Assembly (NCBI GenBank): GCA_008704415.1
Contig: VXIS01000014.1
Coordinates: 62,001 to 126,000 of the forward strand
Direction of reading: 5' to 3'
From: Sphaerosporella brunnea
Lineage: Eukaryota > Ascomycota > Pezizomycetes > Pezizales > Pyronemataceae
DNA length: 64,000 nt
Part shown: positions 23,037 to 35,190 of the stretch, in pieces
How the letters are laid out: each line of letters begins with the position of its first letter
How positions within the stretch are numbered: position 1 is the stretch's first letter
Position numbers and translations under genes: made by a program
Notes under the pieces: generated by a model
What the model was told of the DNA's origin: nothing
Seen by the model: the letters and a program-made list of their open reading frames with translations, nothing else
Databases searched by the model: none

Positions 23037-23704
23037 TGTATAGGGGGGAATAGCTTGCAGAAAGAATGCTGAATACTCAAGTTTTACACCTGTGTTTTAC
23101 CCAACCGGGTCCGTAGACTTGACCTTCCGATGCGAGATCAGCGGCCACTAGCAACAAAGCCGAGGCCAACACTGTCTGCATGCGGCCTGCGGAACCTGCT
23201 TTTAACTTGACTTTTGGAATTTATTTTGAGCAATTGAAACAAATCCGCTTATAAAGGACTTTTGGGAGTTTAAGAGCAATGCGTGGGCGCTGGGAGACAG
23301 AAGGAGATGGATTAGCCTCACATTCGTGTCGCCGGTGGCGACTCGCCGCCCCTCCCCCCCGCGTCTTCCCTCTGTTTAGGTGTCGTCGGGGCCTCGACCG
23401 CTCTTCCGCACTACGCATATAAAGTACACTTTTAGGGGACCGCGCAACTGCGTTATTACCGGGTTTCTAGGGTACCTATCCTCCCACCTTCTGGTTGATT
23501 AGAGCCTATTATAATCGTTCCAGAACACCCAGTTCTTCCTCATCGGGGTAGTTTTCACTTTTGACGCACGATGGGGATCTCGCCTGCTTCGCGTAGTGAC
23601 GAAGCCTGAACTTCTTGACACACCTTTTATGGACTGCAGAAGCTACAGAAAGCGCTACCTAGTTAACAGCTTTTTAAAGACAGCCAATCACTCGACCCTT
23701 TTTA
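23037..23704. other. Intergenic stretch, no gene supported
   Basis: Downstream of the F-box gene. Nothing recognised apart from GC-rich sequence near 23340 and AT-rich sequence leading into the next element. Confidence 0.45.
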
Positions 23705-24345
23705 GGGGTCGATTATTGTAATTTAAGTTAATAACTAACAATAATGTACGCTACATTTCTTATATTTCTGAAAGCAATACCGAGTTAATGTTTAAACTGT
23801 ACTGAAAAAACAAAGTTCCCGCCAATGCCGAGTGATATTGTATGAATATGGTGTTTTTGTTTAGGTTTTTCGACGTCCGGTCGACTACCATGGGCGAGAG
23901 CCGCCACTCTGGCGCTACAACTCATCTTCGAGTGGTTCTTGCAAGGACATGCATGTCGACAATATGTATGTAGGATAAAGATAGCTTGTCGGCGTCAGGC
24001 TGCTGTAAGAGGATTCTCTTCTTGTGATTCCTAGTGGATAACGGCCACTCTGAAGGCACAGAGTCGGAAAGCGTGTGCAGGAGGTTCAGCAAAGTCTGGT
24101 GCACTGAAGACCCGGAATATGTGGGCGTTACATATATTCACTGTTGTTCACTATACGAAGCATCCGGAGGCGGCGGCGTCGCTCTCAGACCATTTCGGTC
24201 CGCTATCTCACTTTTCTCCCGCCGGCGTGGCCGCCTCAAACCAGCTTTTATACCTCTCTCAAGCGCGGTAATAAATAGTGAAGCCTTACCATATCTTAAG
24301 TTTCCTACCTGGAATGTACGCAATCGAACCATAATAATCGACCCC
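23705..24345. mobile_element. Possible 641-bp TIR element (TIR GGGGTCGATTATT)
   Basis: The sequence GGGGTCGATTATT at 23705 and its inverse at 24333-24345 are both flanked by TA, the pattern seen for the other elements in this window. The TIR is only 13 bp, the interior shows no transposase and little inner symmetry, so this is a tentative non-autonomous element. Confidence 0.5.
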
Positions 24346-27300
24346 TAACCCTTTCGGGTGGCGGACTGTCTTTATTGTTCAATAGGATTATTCTTTCCCG
24401 GGTAATTACTCTAGATGACTTATCTACCCCAAGTGTCATCATTATATGTAGCGGACTAGTCCACATTCACGTTGAGGATCCACTGTATAGCTGTAATGCG
24501 ACCTCGGCAATCGCAGACTCAAAAACGAAGATGTCAGTGGATGGAATGAGAAGCCCATGTCAATTTCACAAAGCAGACAACTCCGAACTCCGAAAGAAAT
24601 GCAAGAAAGAAAAACTAATCAAGTAATAACGCATGAATCTTGTTGATCACCTTACCCCGTACACTCTTCTCTAGAAACCATCAACCTCCTTGCCACTGGA
24701 CGAAAGTCCGTTCTTGCTCGTTTACACAGCCTTCTCCCACACCATTAGAGCCTCTCCTCAATTATAAAACGTTGCTGGCGGGCTGAGATGGCGCATATAG
24801 AGGCAACACGGATTGGTAGGAGGGGATTTGACTGGGAAGGAAGGCGGGGCAGGGTCGTAAGGTGACAATAGTTATATCATTTTCCTTAATTCTGGACATC
24901 GCCCGTCTCCAACGTCTTCCCGGACGGCGCCGCAAATCGAGCAAATGAGATCACACCACCTCGTTCGGTGACTACCGGACATGTGTAAAGTGCAACCCCA
25001 CAGCCATAATATCCCATCACTCCTCGATCGCGGCCGCCCTTGACCCCGTCGGCTGGCTCAATGATCAGCGCCGCATCAATCACCTGCTCAAGACCGCCTC
25101 ATCCGCATCCCGTGAAGGCACAGTCTGCTACTCCGAGCCACCACGGAACAATAATAGCTTCCCGTCCCCATTCTTCGGAATGCTCTGACTACGCTCTCAC
25201 AGCGTCACTGAAGAAAGTCATCCAGAACCGCCCTGGCACCTTCTCCTTCCCGCCCTGCATAACCAACATATCCGAAAGGTAGAGTAGTTCAAAGGATACT
25301 TCGACCCAACTGGCCAACATCTCCGAGAAGCTGGTAGATGGTGGCTACCTGTTCGATAGCCATAGTAACCTCTGACGGCATGTTGAGGAAAAGCTTTGGA
25401 GTGACGAAATCGTTCACCAGGTCAAGCGACGTGGAAGGACTCGACAATGCCGAGTATGCGGATGAGGAGAGTCGGTTAGCGGCGGTGTGGATACCCGCGG
25501 CCCAATTCCTCTCGGGAACACCTACCTTCACGGCCACGTACTAGTACGCGAAGTCAACAATGCCAGCTGGCCATGGTGTGGCGAATGTGGCTGGAAACCC
25601 ACGATACCTCTTCAGGAAGGGTGCCCGACTTACCCATGGTAAGTATCCCAACGGATAAACGCTAAATTGCCGGTATGAAGATCTGCGCATGGACCCCCAG
25701 TCAGTGGCCGTGAGCTATGTAGAAGGCGGGGAACCAACAGCTTCGCGCAGTACTCTAGTACACAGCCGCTCGCCGCCCGGCGGAAGTTGGTGCTATTTTG
25801 CGATCGAGGGCTTCGATACTCGCACTCAGAAGCTGGTGAAGAAGCGGCGCGAGCCCGTTCAGACCGTAGACCTCGGACGCGTCCAGCATCTCGACGAAAG
25901 GATACCCATCGCGCTCGTTGACTGCCTCGAAGGGGTTCCGAGAGAGAAGCTGGCCTGGAGTTTGCGTATGCATCTAGTCGCGGCCTAGTTTTTCTGGTTG
26001 TTGTGTTGTTGGCAAGAGTAATACGCAGTCTAAGCCGAGAAGTTATGTGGGCAGAATACGTACCTGATACATCTCCATGTCTCACAGAAAAACGTTTAGC
26101 ATCCAAAATCGAAGCTGGCTACTGGCTGATAAAGTCATTGCTTTCCGGTAAGATCAGACGCGCTGTATGCCGTTTTCATGCCCTTGCAAATTCAGTTCAA
26201 AAGCAATAACTTTTGCGTAGCTGTCTTACACCATAACTAGGACCCAGCCCCTCCGTATTCCCCGTATTCCGGGGACGCCGGATTCACTCCTCGACTTGGA
26301 GCTCGGCCCCGGCGTCCCGTGGAGCCCCGTCCCGTCCCATCCCATCCCGTGCCTAACTCATGTTGAACCTCACACTGCAATCACTCGCGAAGGGTGGATA
26401 AGCGCATACTTCCCCCTTTCCGGCATCGATACCTACTTAAGCAGGTACCTAAGATGTCCGTATCCGGCGTCACGGCAAAAGCGCTTATCAGTGGATCGTC
26501 AAGTGACAGTTGTTTTTTTGTCTCATACATACATGGTTGGAGAGAATCGGGATGCTTCCTCAGCCCTCTCAATATATAAGCTTCGCGCAGTGTATGACAA
26601 AAGTACTCTAGGCAGAAGCCTTAACAAGGCAGCGCACTGATAAAGCTTTTGCACCGGTTGCTCTTTGGGAAGTTCATCCCTAAATACCATCTCCGGTTGG
26701 AGGATCATCCGAGCACTTGAAGTCGCATGCTGAGGTTGTAAGGCGCAGGGCCGGTTGCAGCGGTTGCTCTCAATGGCTGGGTTTCTGGAGTTCGGGTGAG
26801 GCCGATTCGCTGATCCACTTCCCTGCCGAGTGGAACAACAACAATGTATCACTGCTCCAGAGTAGAGTACATGTACTATCTACTAAGTACGTTATGTGCT
26901 TTTTCAAATCTGCGAAGCCGTCGTGGCAGCTGTGCGTTGGCCAACAGGCCAAAGTTTTGTATTAGACATACACGAGTAGACTTTAGCGGCTAATGCCTGA
27001 ACAAAGGCAATGCAGTTGGTGGTTTTAGTGAAGCAAATGTGTTGGTCGATCTTGTAGCAAACAGATCCAAAAGGGAAGGAACAGCGTGAAAACTATGAAT
27101 AGTATAATTTATGTAAGGCCTGCGTGAGATCGCCGTTACACGGCATCTGCACCTTGGAACCTTGGAAGCTTGAACGCCTTGAAAGCCAACGACGTAGTGA
27201 TTCGTTACTCAGGGGCTCCCGCACTGTCTAATGCGAAGCGGGCTGTATGTATCCCTGGTTGCAATTGGACGAAAGCAGAATCGATAGCAGTATCGGGAAG

Positions 27301-27430
27301 AACAACTGGTTTTTCGTTTGATCTGTATCGAGCTCAGCTGGAGCTGGTAGTCCCTCCTGAGAGGATAAATACAGCTGCCAATCCGTCATCTCATCCCGAG
27401 AAGAGCAGCTCAACACGCAAGCTGGACGAG
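24346..27430. other. Gene-free stretch with decayed coding remnants
   Basis: Minus-strand pieces at 25755-25973, 25289-25537 and 24886-25083 have protein-like composition (for example DGYPFVEMLDASEVYGLNGL and QVIDAALIIEPADGVKGG). They lie in order but in different frames with stops between, and I do not recognise a family. They may be one dead gene. CCCGTCCC/CCCATCCC simple sequence occurs near 26320-26350. The last 300 bases would be the tyrosinase promoter; a TATA-like GATAAATAC lies about 65 bp upstream of its start codon. Confidence 0.4.
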
Positions 27431-28626
27431 ATGAAGTTCGTACGGGTTTTCGCTTCCCTCTGCGTCGTTGCCATTGCGACTCTCACCTCGGCCTCGCCAG
27501 CCACAGCCCCCCCACCTCACAATGGTTGCAAGAACCCAACGATACGGAGAGAGTGGTATGTTTGTCCCTAATCCCCTGGACGGCCGTCTTGCGGGGAGCG
27601 GCTTGTTAACTCTGCAGTAGGCGCACCCTCAGCAACAGTCAGAAGAACAACTACCTCAACGCCGTCAAATGTCTCATGCGCAATGACGGGCGTTTGAATG
27701 GCACCGTGACACGCTACGAAGACTTTCTCACCACGCACCAGCGGTTGACATCGCAAATTCATTTCAACGGTGTATTCCTTCCTTGGCACCGTCTCTTCGT
27801 GCACACAATGGAGAAAATCCTCATTGAAGAGTGCGGATACCGTGGCGCCATGCCGTAAGCCTTACAGCCCCCCCAAAATCCAGGAAGTCATAACTGATGT
27901 TTGCCCCGCAGGTATTGGGACATGAAGCGCGACGCCGCCGACTTCGCCGCCTCTCCGGTGTTGAACGGGCCGTTTTCCTTCGGCGGCAATGGAGCACCCA
28001 ACCCCGACGAGGTGGCACCCTACTACCCCAGCGCCGGCGGACCGATTATGCGTGGCCCTTTCGCCAACGAGATCATACACATTGGGGTGGGCACCGACAC
28101 GGGACCAGCGCGCCGCAGGATCAAACGGAACATCGCACAGTTCTTCGCGGACATGTGGCTGCGTCCGGAGCGGGAGGCACAGGTCCTCGCGGAGACCGAT
28201 TTCGACTCGTTCTCCCTGATCCTGGAGGGGAGGGTGCAGCTGGACTTTGTGCTCAATTCCGATCAGTGGGGCATGCATGCCGGTGGCCATCGTGCCATAG
28301 GCGGCGACATGGTGGACGCCTGGACATCTCCCAGCGATCCGCTATTTTATATGCACCATTCGAACCTTGATCGAATTTGGGCGACCTGGCAGAAGGCCAA
28401 CCCGGAACGTCAGTTTTTGGTCGGTGGGCCCATTAAGCCGCGAAGTCCGCTTTTGGGACCGTGGCCATACCCCCCGCCGCCGGGTAATGTGACCCTGGGT
28501 TACGTGATGACTTTGAATGGTTTGGGACCTGATACTGCGGTTGGTCGGGTTGTTGATACGATGGGCAAGGCACCTGCAGGCAGCCCGAGTGGGATCTTGT
28601 GCTATCAGTATGATTCGCTGCTGTAG
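27431..28626 (+). CDS. Secreted tyrosinase-family copper oxidase, 357 aa
   Basis: Exons 27431-27555, 27621-27854 and 27912-28626 join in frame. The first acceptor has two AGs (CAGTAG); the second gives REWRTLS, the family start of the catalytic domain, and was chosen. A signal peptide is evident (MKFVRVFASLCVVAIATLTS). CuA ligands appear as H81 (TTHQ), H89 (QIHF) and H98 (FLPWHR). CuB ligands appear as H242 and H246 (MHAGGH) and H269 (FYMHHSNLDRIWATWQ). PYWDMKRD follows the second junction. The family oxidises mono- or diphenols to quinones, for example in melanin or secondary metabolism. At 357 aa it lacks the long C-terminal lid of cytosolic fungal tyrosinases and looks like the short secreted class. 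No biosynthetic neighbours are present. Confidence 0.92.
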
Positions 28627-30680
28627 ACTTTGTTGAGGAAGGTGAAGCGGTTGTAATGGAGGAAATATTAATTAATTAATAATACAAAGTGTTTTCTTGG
28701 AGATACGTATGAGAGGATTGCAGGACAAGGCGATGTGACACAGAGACTCATGAGTCGGTTCGCAATCAATAACATCAGGTAGTAATCTGAGTTGTTGTTG
28801 TGTCTTCAGTCTTAGATAGAGGCCCAAAATGGAACAGTAAATGGTCTCAGCTAAACTTAGCTACGGCTTCCCTCAGCACTCTCGGTGATTGGTTGTTGGC
28901 GGTTGGCGGTTCCTACCATTTTCGTCAACGTAGATCGCTTCTATTCCATAGTTGTTAGGGATCTGCTATGCTTGACATCTGGTCGCTATCATGGCTATTC
29001 TCTTCGACCTTCAATTTATTTGAATTCGGCCACCGATCGTCAGAGCCTTCTGCTTTCCCTGATGGGCTTGCCCACTCACCTGGCCCCTGGTACGTGCGGC
29101 TTGGTATGATAGCAAACAGGACCATCTGTACTGTGGTCACAGCTGCAACGACACTGCATATAGTGGGGGCATCCCAGTCGACGTCGTCCTGTCCCGAGCC
29201 CCCCACAGTGTCGAAAGTGCCCAATACAACTACGGTCCATTGGCCCGTCATGTAGTTGTATTGGGCACTTTCGACACTGCGGGGGATAGGGCCCAATAGA
29301 TTGATGTTCTATAGCAACAGCCAATCCCTACCTGCGTAACAGGGCCGGCCCGACTGGCTTCCTGATCAGGCGCCGGCTGCCTGGCTTCAACTCCGCACGT
29401 AACGTTTAATTTATCGTGGGTGAGTGATTTCGTGTGAAGCGCACAGGGCTCATAACTTGGCGTCGCACTGCAGCAAAGGAAAGAAAAGGAACCGACGTCA
29501 GCGGTACATATCGCGAAGAAGGCTTCGATTGTGGAGCCGGAGGTGAGGCGAATTCAATCTGCTTCGTTTATATGCGGATTTTGTCTCGGACCACGGTGGT
29601 AACCCCCACGCGCGGTGTTAGGTCAGCCCTACCAGAAATTTGACGCACCACTTCATCGTGAAGCTCGACCCTAACCCAGCTCTTAACACTCCACTCCGTA
29701 TTGTAGAGGGTGCCGAGTTATGAAAGGTAGCACATAAGGGAAAGCCGCATTCACCAAGAGGCGCAATGATTTTTCGGCGCGCAATGTAATGAGTGCTCGA
29801 ATCATTTGAATATAGCATTGCTACGGAATTCTATTCAATACTCAGCCGCACTGTGAACACTGACTCAGACAGATCATCATCATCACAGTATTATCCAGCA
29901 TTATCCCCATCATCAACGCGACACAAAGCGTCTAGCAGTGGGAATTGAATCGAACGATTCTGCTGATGAAAGTAACTTCCAACCCTTACAATGCCGTGAC
30001 TGTAGTATAACTCCCAGACTTACTATGAAATGCAAAAAACGACTCCGTGATCTCCGATATTCTACAAGATAGGTAATGGTACTACTGGGTTAGAATATTC
30101 CGCATTTGCTGGCCTGCTAGTCTCTCCCAGCACTGCTGCGGGCTCTTGGGCTTGGCTGTATTGTTAAAAAAAAAATTCTACAATTTTGTATTTTGGTTGA
30201 CTGCGCATTTTCATTTCGACGCGCATTCTGTAAAGTGCGGCATCACTTCGGCATTCTGATATCTGCGCGCATACAGGAATTTGGCATTCATTGCCGTCGT
30301 AATCTTGCATCCTTGTGGATACATCCGCAGCGATGTGCCACAGTTCTTTGTTTTATATAGTATGTAGATTTCAAACAGCGGAGAGCTCGTCACCGTCGCC
30401 TTTCCCATGTCACATCACGCGACTCGCTTCGCCTTCTTTCGTGAAATCTAGAGTAGAGTGCTTTCGAAGCGGGACGAGCCGGGTGGCGAATATCAAAAAC
30501 GATTATTTCAAGTCCACAGTGACACGGACTTGTGAAATTACCTTAATATATATAGCTGCAAATTTACTTGCGTCGTGACTCACTCAAACACCTCAATAAC
30601 TAGCTGGAGCCCGAGGAGAAAGCCGTGCCTTTTTTCAAGGAGGGCGCGGCATATCTTCCTCACTGACATCCCTACCAGCG
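28627..30680. other. Intergenic stretch with one hairpin MITE
   Basis: Contains the family D hairpin at 29199-29286. The remaining ORFs are short and mutually overlapping. A purine-rich GGAAAGAAAAGGAACC segment near 29475 resembles one just beyond the LINE fragment at 33310-33335 and one near 21300, so it may be LINE 3' debris. Nothing else is recognised. Confidence 0.45.
29199..29286. mobile_element. Hairpin MITE, family D copy 1
   Basis: An 88-bp near-perfect palindrome: arms reading CACAGTGTCGAAAGTGCC... and, inverted, CGCAGTGTCGAAAGTGCC..., each about 35 nt, around a loop of roughly 15 nt. The right border is GGGGGA then TA; the left border is degenerate. The same ends occur at 35191-35354. 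Confidence 0.8.
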
Positions 30681-30938
30681 ATGCCTGATAGACCGCTTAA
30701 CTCAACTCAAAATCCTCCTCCTGCTCCTCCGCCTCCGAGTACTGGGCTTGTCCGACCTACTTTTGAGGAGGTGAGCGGGTATCACTAAAGGTGTGCTATC
30801 TGCGCTGTGTACACTTCCTGGGGGGTCCCTATCGATGCGTGGTTGCTGTCGCGCCAGTTGCGAGCACAGGTAGTGGAGCCTGGCGGTGTTGAGGCCCGGG
30901 ACCGGGCGAAGAACGAGGCATTTGAGTTAACGGAATAG
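30681..30938 (+). CDS. Small proline-rich hypothetical protein, 56 aa (two exons)
   Basis: Exon 1 (30681-30770) encodes MPDRPLNSTQNPPPAPPPPS then TGLVRPTFEE and ends at a strong GTGAGC donor. Exon 2 (30858-30938) after CGCCAG encodes LRAQVVEPGGVEARDRAKN and ends ELTE. Both junctions are phase 0. A second acceptor (GCACAG) 12 nt further on would also keep the frame. The intron carries, in the same frame and after a stop, a coding-like run GVPIDAWLLSRQ directly before the acceptor, so the true exon 2 may begin earlier with an unrecognised acceptor. Function is unknown; no signal peptide or membrane segment. Confidence 0.45.
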
Positions 30939-31640
30939 CATGCCTCTCAGAGCGAGGTGCATGCAAGGTGGACAGAGAATCTGGTTGAGCGGACAGGCAG
31001 GCATGGTTGATTGCGGCATCCACTGGTAAGCAATAATTGATGACGATAACCACAATCGCCGGATGGCCGCCCCCCGCGCCCTCCACCCGGCGTCGTCACA
31101 AGCCTGGACGTCAAAAAAAAAAAAGGTTCGGGCCGTCAGCCAGGCGAGCGAAGCCCTGACCGCCGGGGAGGATCTTCAGATTCCCGGTCTTCCTCGAGTA
31201 GATCCGGTATCCAATCTTAAACTACACCACCGGGTGTAGCCGCAGCCGCAAAAAAAAAAAAAAAAAAAAAAACTCCACCGCAGCAAAGGGGATGAACCAC
31301 ATTTACCACCTTTGGTAGGTGTACATATCAACCTCAGCCAGCACAGTTGAGGGTCGGGGGAGGGGTTAATCTTTGAGAAATGCGTTGAGGGGTGATTGGC
31401 GGGTTTGGTGGTGATGTTTTCGGTGGAGGGCTCATTGCCTGTTGTTATTGTTTGACCGCAAACAGGAAAACAGTACAGTTCAGTTCGCTGTATGCACATC
31501 CTACTCCAACTGCCCGCCCCCTGTTTTTTTTTTTTTTTTTTTTTTTTTTCTCATGATTCCGACTCCCACGGCCAGCAATATTCTTCCACTCACCGTGAGC
31601 GACAAAAAAACTCAACAACAGTACTTCCTACTTAAACAAC
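30939..31640. other. Intergenic stretch with long homopolymer tracts
   Basis: Holds A tracts near 31112-31123 and 31250-31272 (23 nt) and a 26-nt T tract at 31524-31549. Paired long A and T tracts are compatible with 3' ends of non-LTR retrotransposons in both orientations, but no retroelement coding sequence is visible here. Confidence 0.5.
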
Positions 31641-32893
31641 GTCCAAATCAATCGTCATCGACATGGTCGTCCTCAAGGTCCTCACGATTCAACCGCTGTT
31701 GTTCCGCAACTAGCGAATTTAAAATTTTGAATGCCTCGTGAGAGGTCAGCGAGAATTTTGTCGCACCGTTTGACGCGGCGGGCGCCTCGGAATGAAAACA
31801 ATTGGCTTTGTGAAAAAGGGCCGCGACAGCCGATCTCGCTCCTCCGCTCCGGGCCAACGTCGACGTGGCCTCGCTCGTGGCCTCGCTCGTTTCCCTGCGT
31901 ATTGTATTAGCAGGTGCCCCTTTTGATCGTTCAGATAGCTTACAGCAGGAGCAGTCTCCGAGAAGCTCCTTGTCCAATTTCCGTAGCAGGCGTATCACGA
32001 ATTCCGTGGTTATGCCCGTTTGTGTGGTGAATTGCTGGTTGAAACTGTAGCCACTCGTCGGGAGCGTTAAGCTGTCTACTCGGCCTGCCTAGGCAAGTCT
32101 CAACCGTCGATTCAGAGTCCAACTGCTCAGGCGCCTGTTCGACGTCGGAATTCGACTACTCTTGGGCCGGCTTGATAGACAATCGCTCGTTCGCTTGCTC
32201 TATGTCAGCAGGCAAATCGTTGTCCGCCTGATCGATGTCGGAACCATAAATCGCGCCCAAATCTCCTTGGCGAGGCAGTTAGAGCTGGCCGACGAGCAAT
32301 CGAGTTTTTCGACCAATCGGTGGAGCTGGAGCCGATCTTCAGGCGCTGCTTGCAGCCGCAGTCCAGCCAACCGATAACCGCGAATGCCAGAGTCCATCCA
32401 TGGCGGATCAGTATTCTTACAATACCAGTAGTCCAAACCGGAGCTGAGAAATAGTTGTTTAGAGAGTCTGGGCTGCATAAAGTCAAATGATACTCGGGCA
32501 GTTCCAATCTTGACCTTTGTTCCGGGTCTCTAGTTCACCCGCCAGCGGTTCCCGTTCTCCAGGCACTCCACGCTGCTTTGTTTGTCGGTCAGATCCTCGC
32601 CACACCGAATCTGATCGCTCCACTTCATCACATATATATATATACATCGCTCGGATTTTTGGAAGGCGAATAGAAAAGACGGTTGTTCCCATGTCAGGAA
32701 CGCCTGTAAAGGCGAAGTACTCGTTTTTTCCATCTGGATTTGTTTGCTGGTTGCTGGTTGTTCCCGCGGCCGTGTGATGGTTTTGGTAGGGGAAGATATG
32801 ATTATCTTGAAAGCCTTCAAGGACTTCCTCAACGGTAGGGGAAGGAGGCGTTTCCTCGACGGAGGCTCCCATCTGGCCGCCGCCGGCCGTCAC
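31641..32893 (-). pseudogene. Decayed hypothetical gene (C-terminal RLxKLDKEL...CxxCKL fragment)
   Basis: Between about 32070 and 31650 one frame reads SGYSFNQQFTTQTG, EFVIRLLRKLDKELLGD, then CSCCKLSERSKG. The (R/L)LxKLDxEL...CxxCxKL pattern recalls a large ascomycete family of hypothetical, often F-box-associated, proteins. Further upstream, frames at 32200-32507 and 32483-32893 look coding-like but are interrupted and do not join cleanly. I read this as a broken or fast-diverging copy of unknown function. Confidence 0.35.
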
Positions 32894-33316
32894 AGGCCTT
32901 CTTGGGTTTGCCCGTACCCCGCTTCGTCACTTAGAGGAGGCGGGACCAGACAAGACCCCGAGCCTTGAGCTTACGGCCCCCTAAGCTTTGCTTTTCGCAC
33001 TAAAACTACTATCTCCCCGGGGCCTTGTTGGTCTACTGTTATTGCAATAGCTGTAATAGCCAGCCAGCCGCTGCTAAGTTGGGCTGCGTTGGGCTGATCA
33101 AAAGCCGGTCTGACTTTTTAACTCGCAGCCCGGCCGGCTGGCTGTGGATTTTTTGTTTTGTTTTAATCATCCTGTATTCGGCCGCTTGCGGCCATGACAT
33201 GGGACTATGTACATGGATAAATCTACCCTTAGACCTCAAGTGTCTACAGACGGGCGTGATTCAGTGGGCGCACCAAGGAAATTCGTATCGAGTAATGTAT
33301 GACAAAGGGAACACAA

Positions 33317-33625
33317 AGGAGAGAAAAGGAAGCAGGTCAGATCATTCTCGTGGCTTCTCCGGCCACTTTCCTACATGAGTGTTCGCCAAAAAGCCAAGGA
33401 TGGCTTCCGTACATCTAGTGTCAGCCAGGACTCTGGCCACCGGGGTGGAAGTCCTCTTCCAACCCTCCTTGTCTCCCACTTTCGTGGCCAGCCCTATGGC
33501 CTTCCATAGGGCTTCCTGCTCTTTCTTCCATCTGGCGCACCTTTTCAGGAGGTGCTCCCTCGTCTGCTTTGGGGCCTTGCGGCACCACCAACACTTGTCA
33601 TCCGCTGGCTGTGGAGCTGTTGCTT
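33317..33625 (-). mobile_element. 3' end of a Tad/I-type non-LTR retrotransposon ORF (zinc-knuckle fragment)
   Basis: Minus-strand translation gives DDKCWWCRKAPKQTREHLLK then RCARWKKEQEALWKAIG and a stop after GKWPEKPRE. CWWC...H...C is a CX2CX9HX4C zinc knuckle typical of the very C-terminus of fungal LINE endonuclease/reverse transcriptase polyproteins. About 95 codons are preserved without a stop; upstream of about 33625 the similarity ends abruptly, so the copy is 5'-truncated, as expected for LINE insertions. Confidence 0.8.
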
Positions 33626-33639
33626 GGGTACGAAAAATG

Positions 33640-34792
33640 GACGATGATCACACTATTGTTGCTTCACCGGATATCACTCTGTACTAATTCGCGACTTTTA
33701 CATACAAAGACTTCGTAGCCGGGCTGATCAAACAGCTAGTCCAGCCGGCCTATCTCCGCAGCCGGGCTAACAGCCCGGACTTCTTGGGCCGGCTAGTGAG
33801 AACATTGGCGGATAGGCATCGGCGTTTCCGGGATCCCAACTATATCACAGCGGTGAATATCCGCCGGGAATCTATAGGAGCCATAAAAAGGATACTTGGC
33901 CAGCTCTAGTTTGAGTATAGACTCCTCCTCCCTCTACAGCCGGTCTTCGCTACTAGATACATAAGTATGTACATCTCACGTTTTAGCCACTCAAAGGTTT
34001 GAAATCCCACCATGAGGCTAGGGCCAGTGTTCTCAGTAGCCAGCCCAAACAGCCGGGCGGGCTGGGCCGGCTGCTTTAAGCAGCCAGCCCGGCGGGCTTT
34101 TTGCATCAGCCCAAACGGCCCAGCCTGCTTTCGGGCCAGCCCGGCTGCCAGAGCATTGAGTGATCTCCGGTGAAGACCGGCCACTGCAAGTGGCGGGGTT
34201 CAATCGGCGCCGATAGACTTATCAGGATCTGTGATGTTATACTAAACTCCTATCTAGTGATCTTCCTCCTAGTCATCATTTTACACGGCGAACATCTTTA
34301 TGTACTTTTCATTTCATAGCAGTAGTTTACATCACGGTGGTGGTATTTGTCGTCATTGTGGGCTGCAGCCCAAACAGCCGGGCGGGCTTTTTGATCAGCC
34401 CAAACAGCCAGCCGGGCTTTTTGATCAGCCCACATCCGCCCAACGCAGCCGGCCGGGCTGGCTGGCTGTTGAGAACACTGGCTAGGGCTGCTGCGCTGCT
34501 GCGATATATAATGGGGTAGTAACCCGAGTGGAGAGCCGCTGCACTGTTGAAACCGTAAGGCCACTGATGGGTGAGTGATTCGTTGTGATGCGATCCTCAA
34601 AACTCCCTACGTCAGACAACAAAAACCTGAGTGGTTACGGCTTCATCATATAGACTCCAATACACCGCTTTCGCTTAATGGCCCGGACGATCTGGTATGT
34701 GCGGTAGAATCTGCTGCGAATCGGGAGTGGGTGGGTTCGGGTTGCTTGGAATGGCGCAAGCCGGGGACTTAGCAGCGGTGGGAAGAGGACTA
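33640..34792. repeat. Cluster of GGGCTG-rich dispersed repeat copies
   Basis: Three copies lie at about 33715-33815, 34025-34165 and 34355-34490, joined by AT-richer sequence. Conserved ends read CCAGTGTTCTCAGTAGCCAG (34024) or, inverted, GGCTGTTGAGAACACTGG (34467) and GGCTAGTGAGAACATTGG. Interiors are runs of CAGCCCGGC palindromes. A further partial copy is near 33055-33150. No genes are supported here. Confidence 0.65.
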
Positions 34793-35173
34793 GGGGAGTT
34801 CAGACTGGCGGGTTTTGCCGGGTTTTGGTGGTATGGTTTCGACGAAAAAAACCCGCGAAAAACCTGGTTTTGGTCTGAACTCCCCCAGGAAAAGTGTTGA
34901 TCGAAACTTCTATAGATTTGATTTTTTTTGATTTTTTTTTTTGGCGGGACATGGGCTTCCCCGGGGCGGATAGGTGGTAGGAGATGCAATGCGGAGGATG
35001 GAAGAATTTTTTTTCGTTTCCGCTAGAGAGAAACCTCGGGGCGAAACCATCGAAACCTCACAAAAAAAGGTGAAGCACCTCCCGAGAAGTTTCAACAAAG
35101 GGTTTTTGGGCTTGGTTTCGGTACCAAAAACCTCACCCAAAACCCGGCAAAAACCCGCCAGTCTGAACTCCCC
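34793..35173. mobile_element. MITE, family E (TIR GGGGAGTTCAGACTGGCGGG)
   Basis: A 381-bp element flanked by TA (34791-34792, 35174-35175). Nearly 40 bp of TIR are shared, differing by one T insertion, and rich in GGGTTTTGCCGGG. An additional internal partial copy of the right end (TCTGAACTCCCCC) lies near 34876. No coding capacity. Confidence 0.85.
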
Positions 35174-35190
35174 TACTGTTTTGCATGGTA

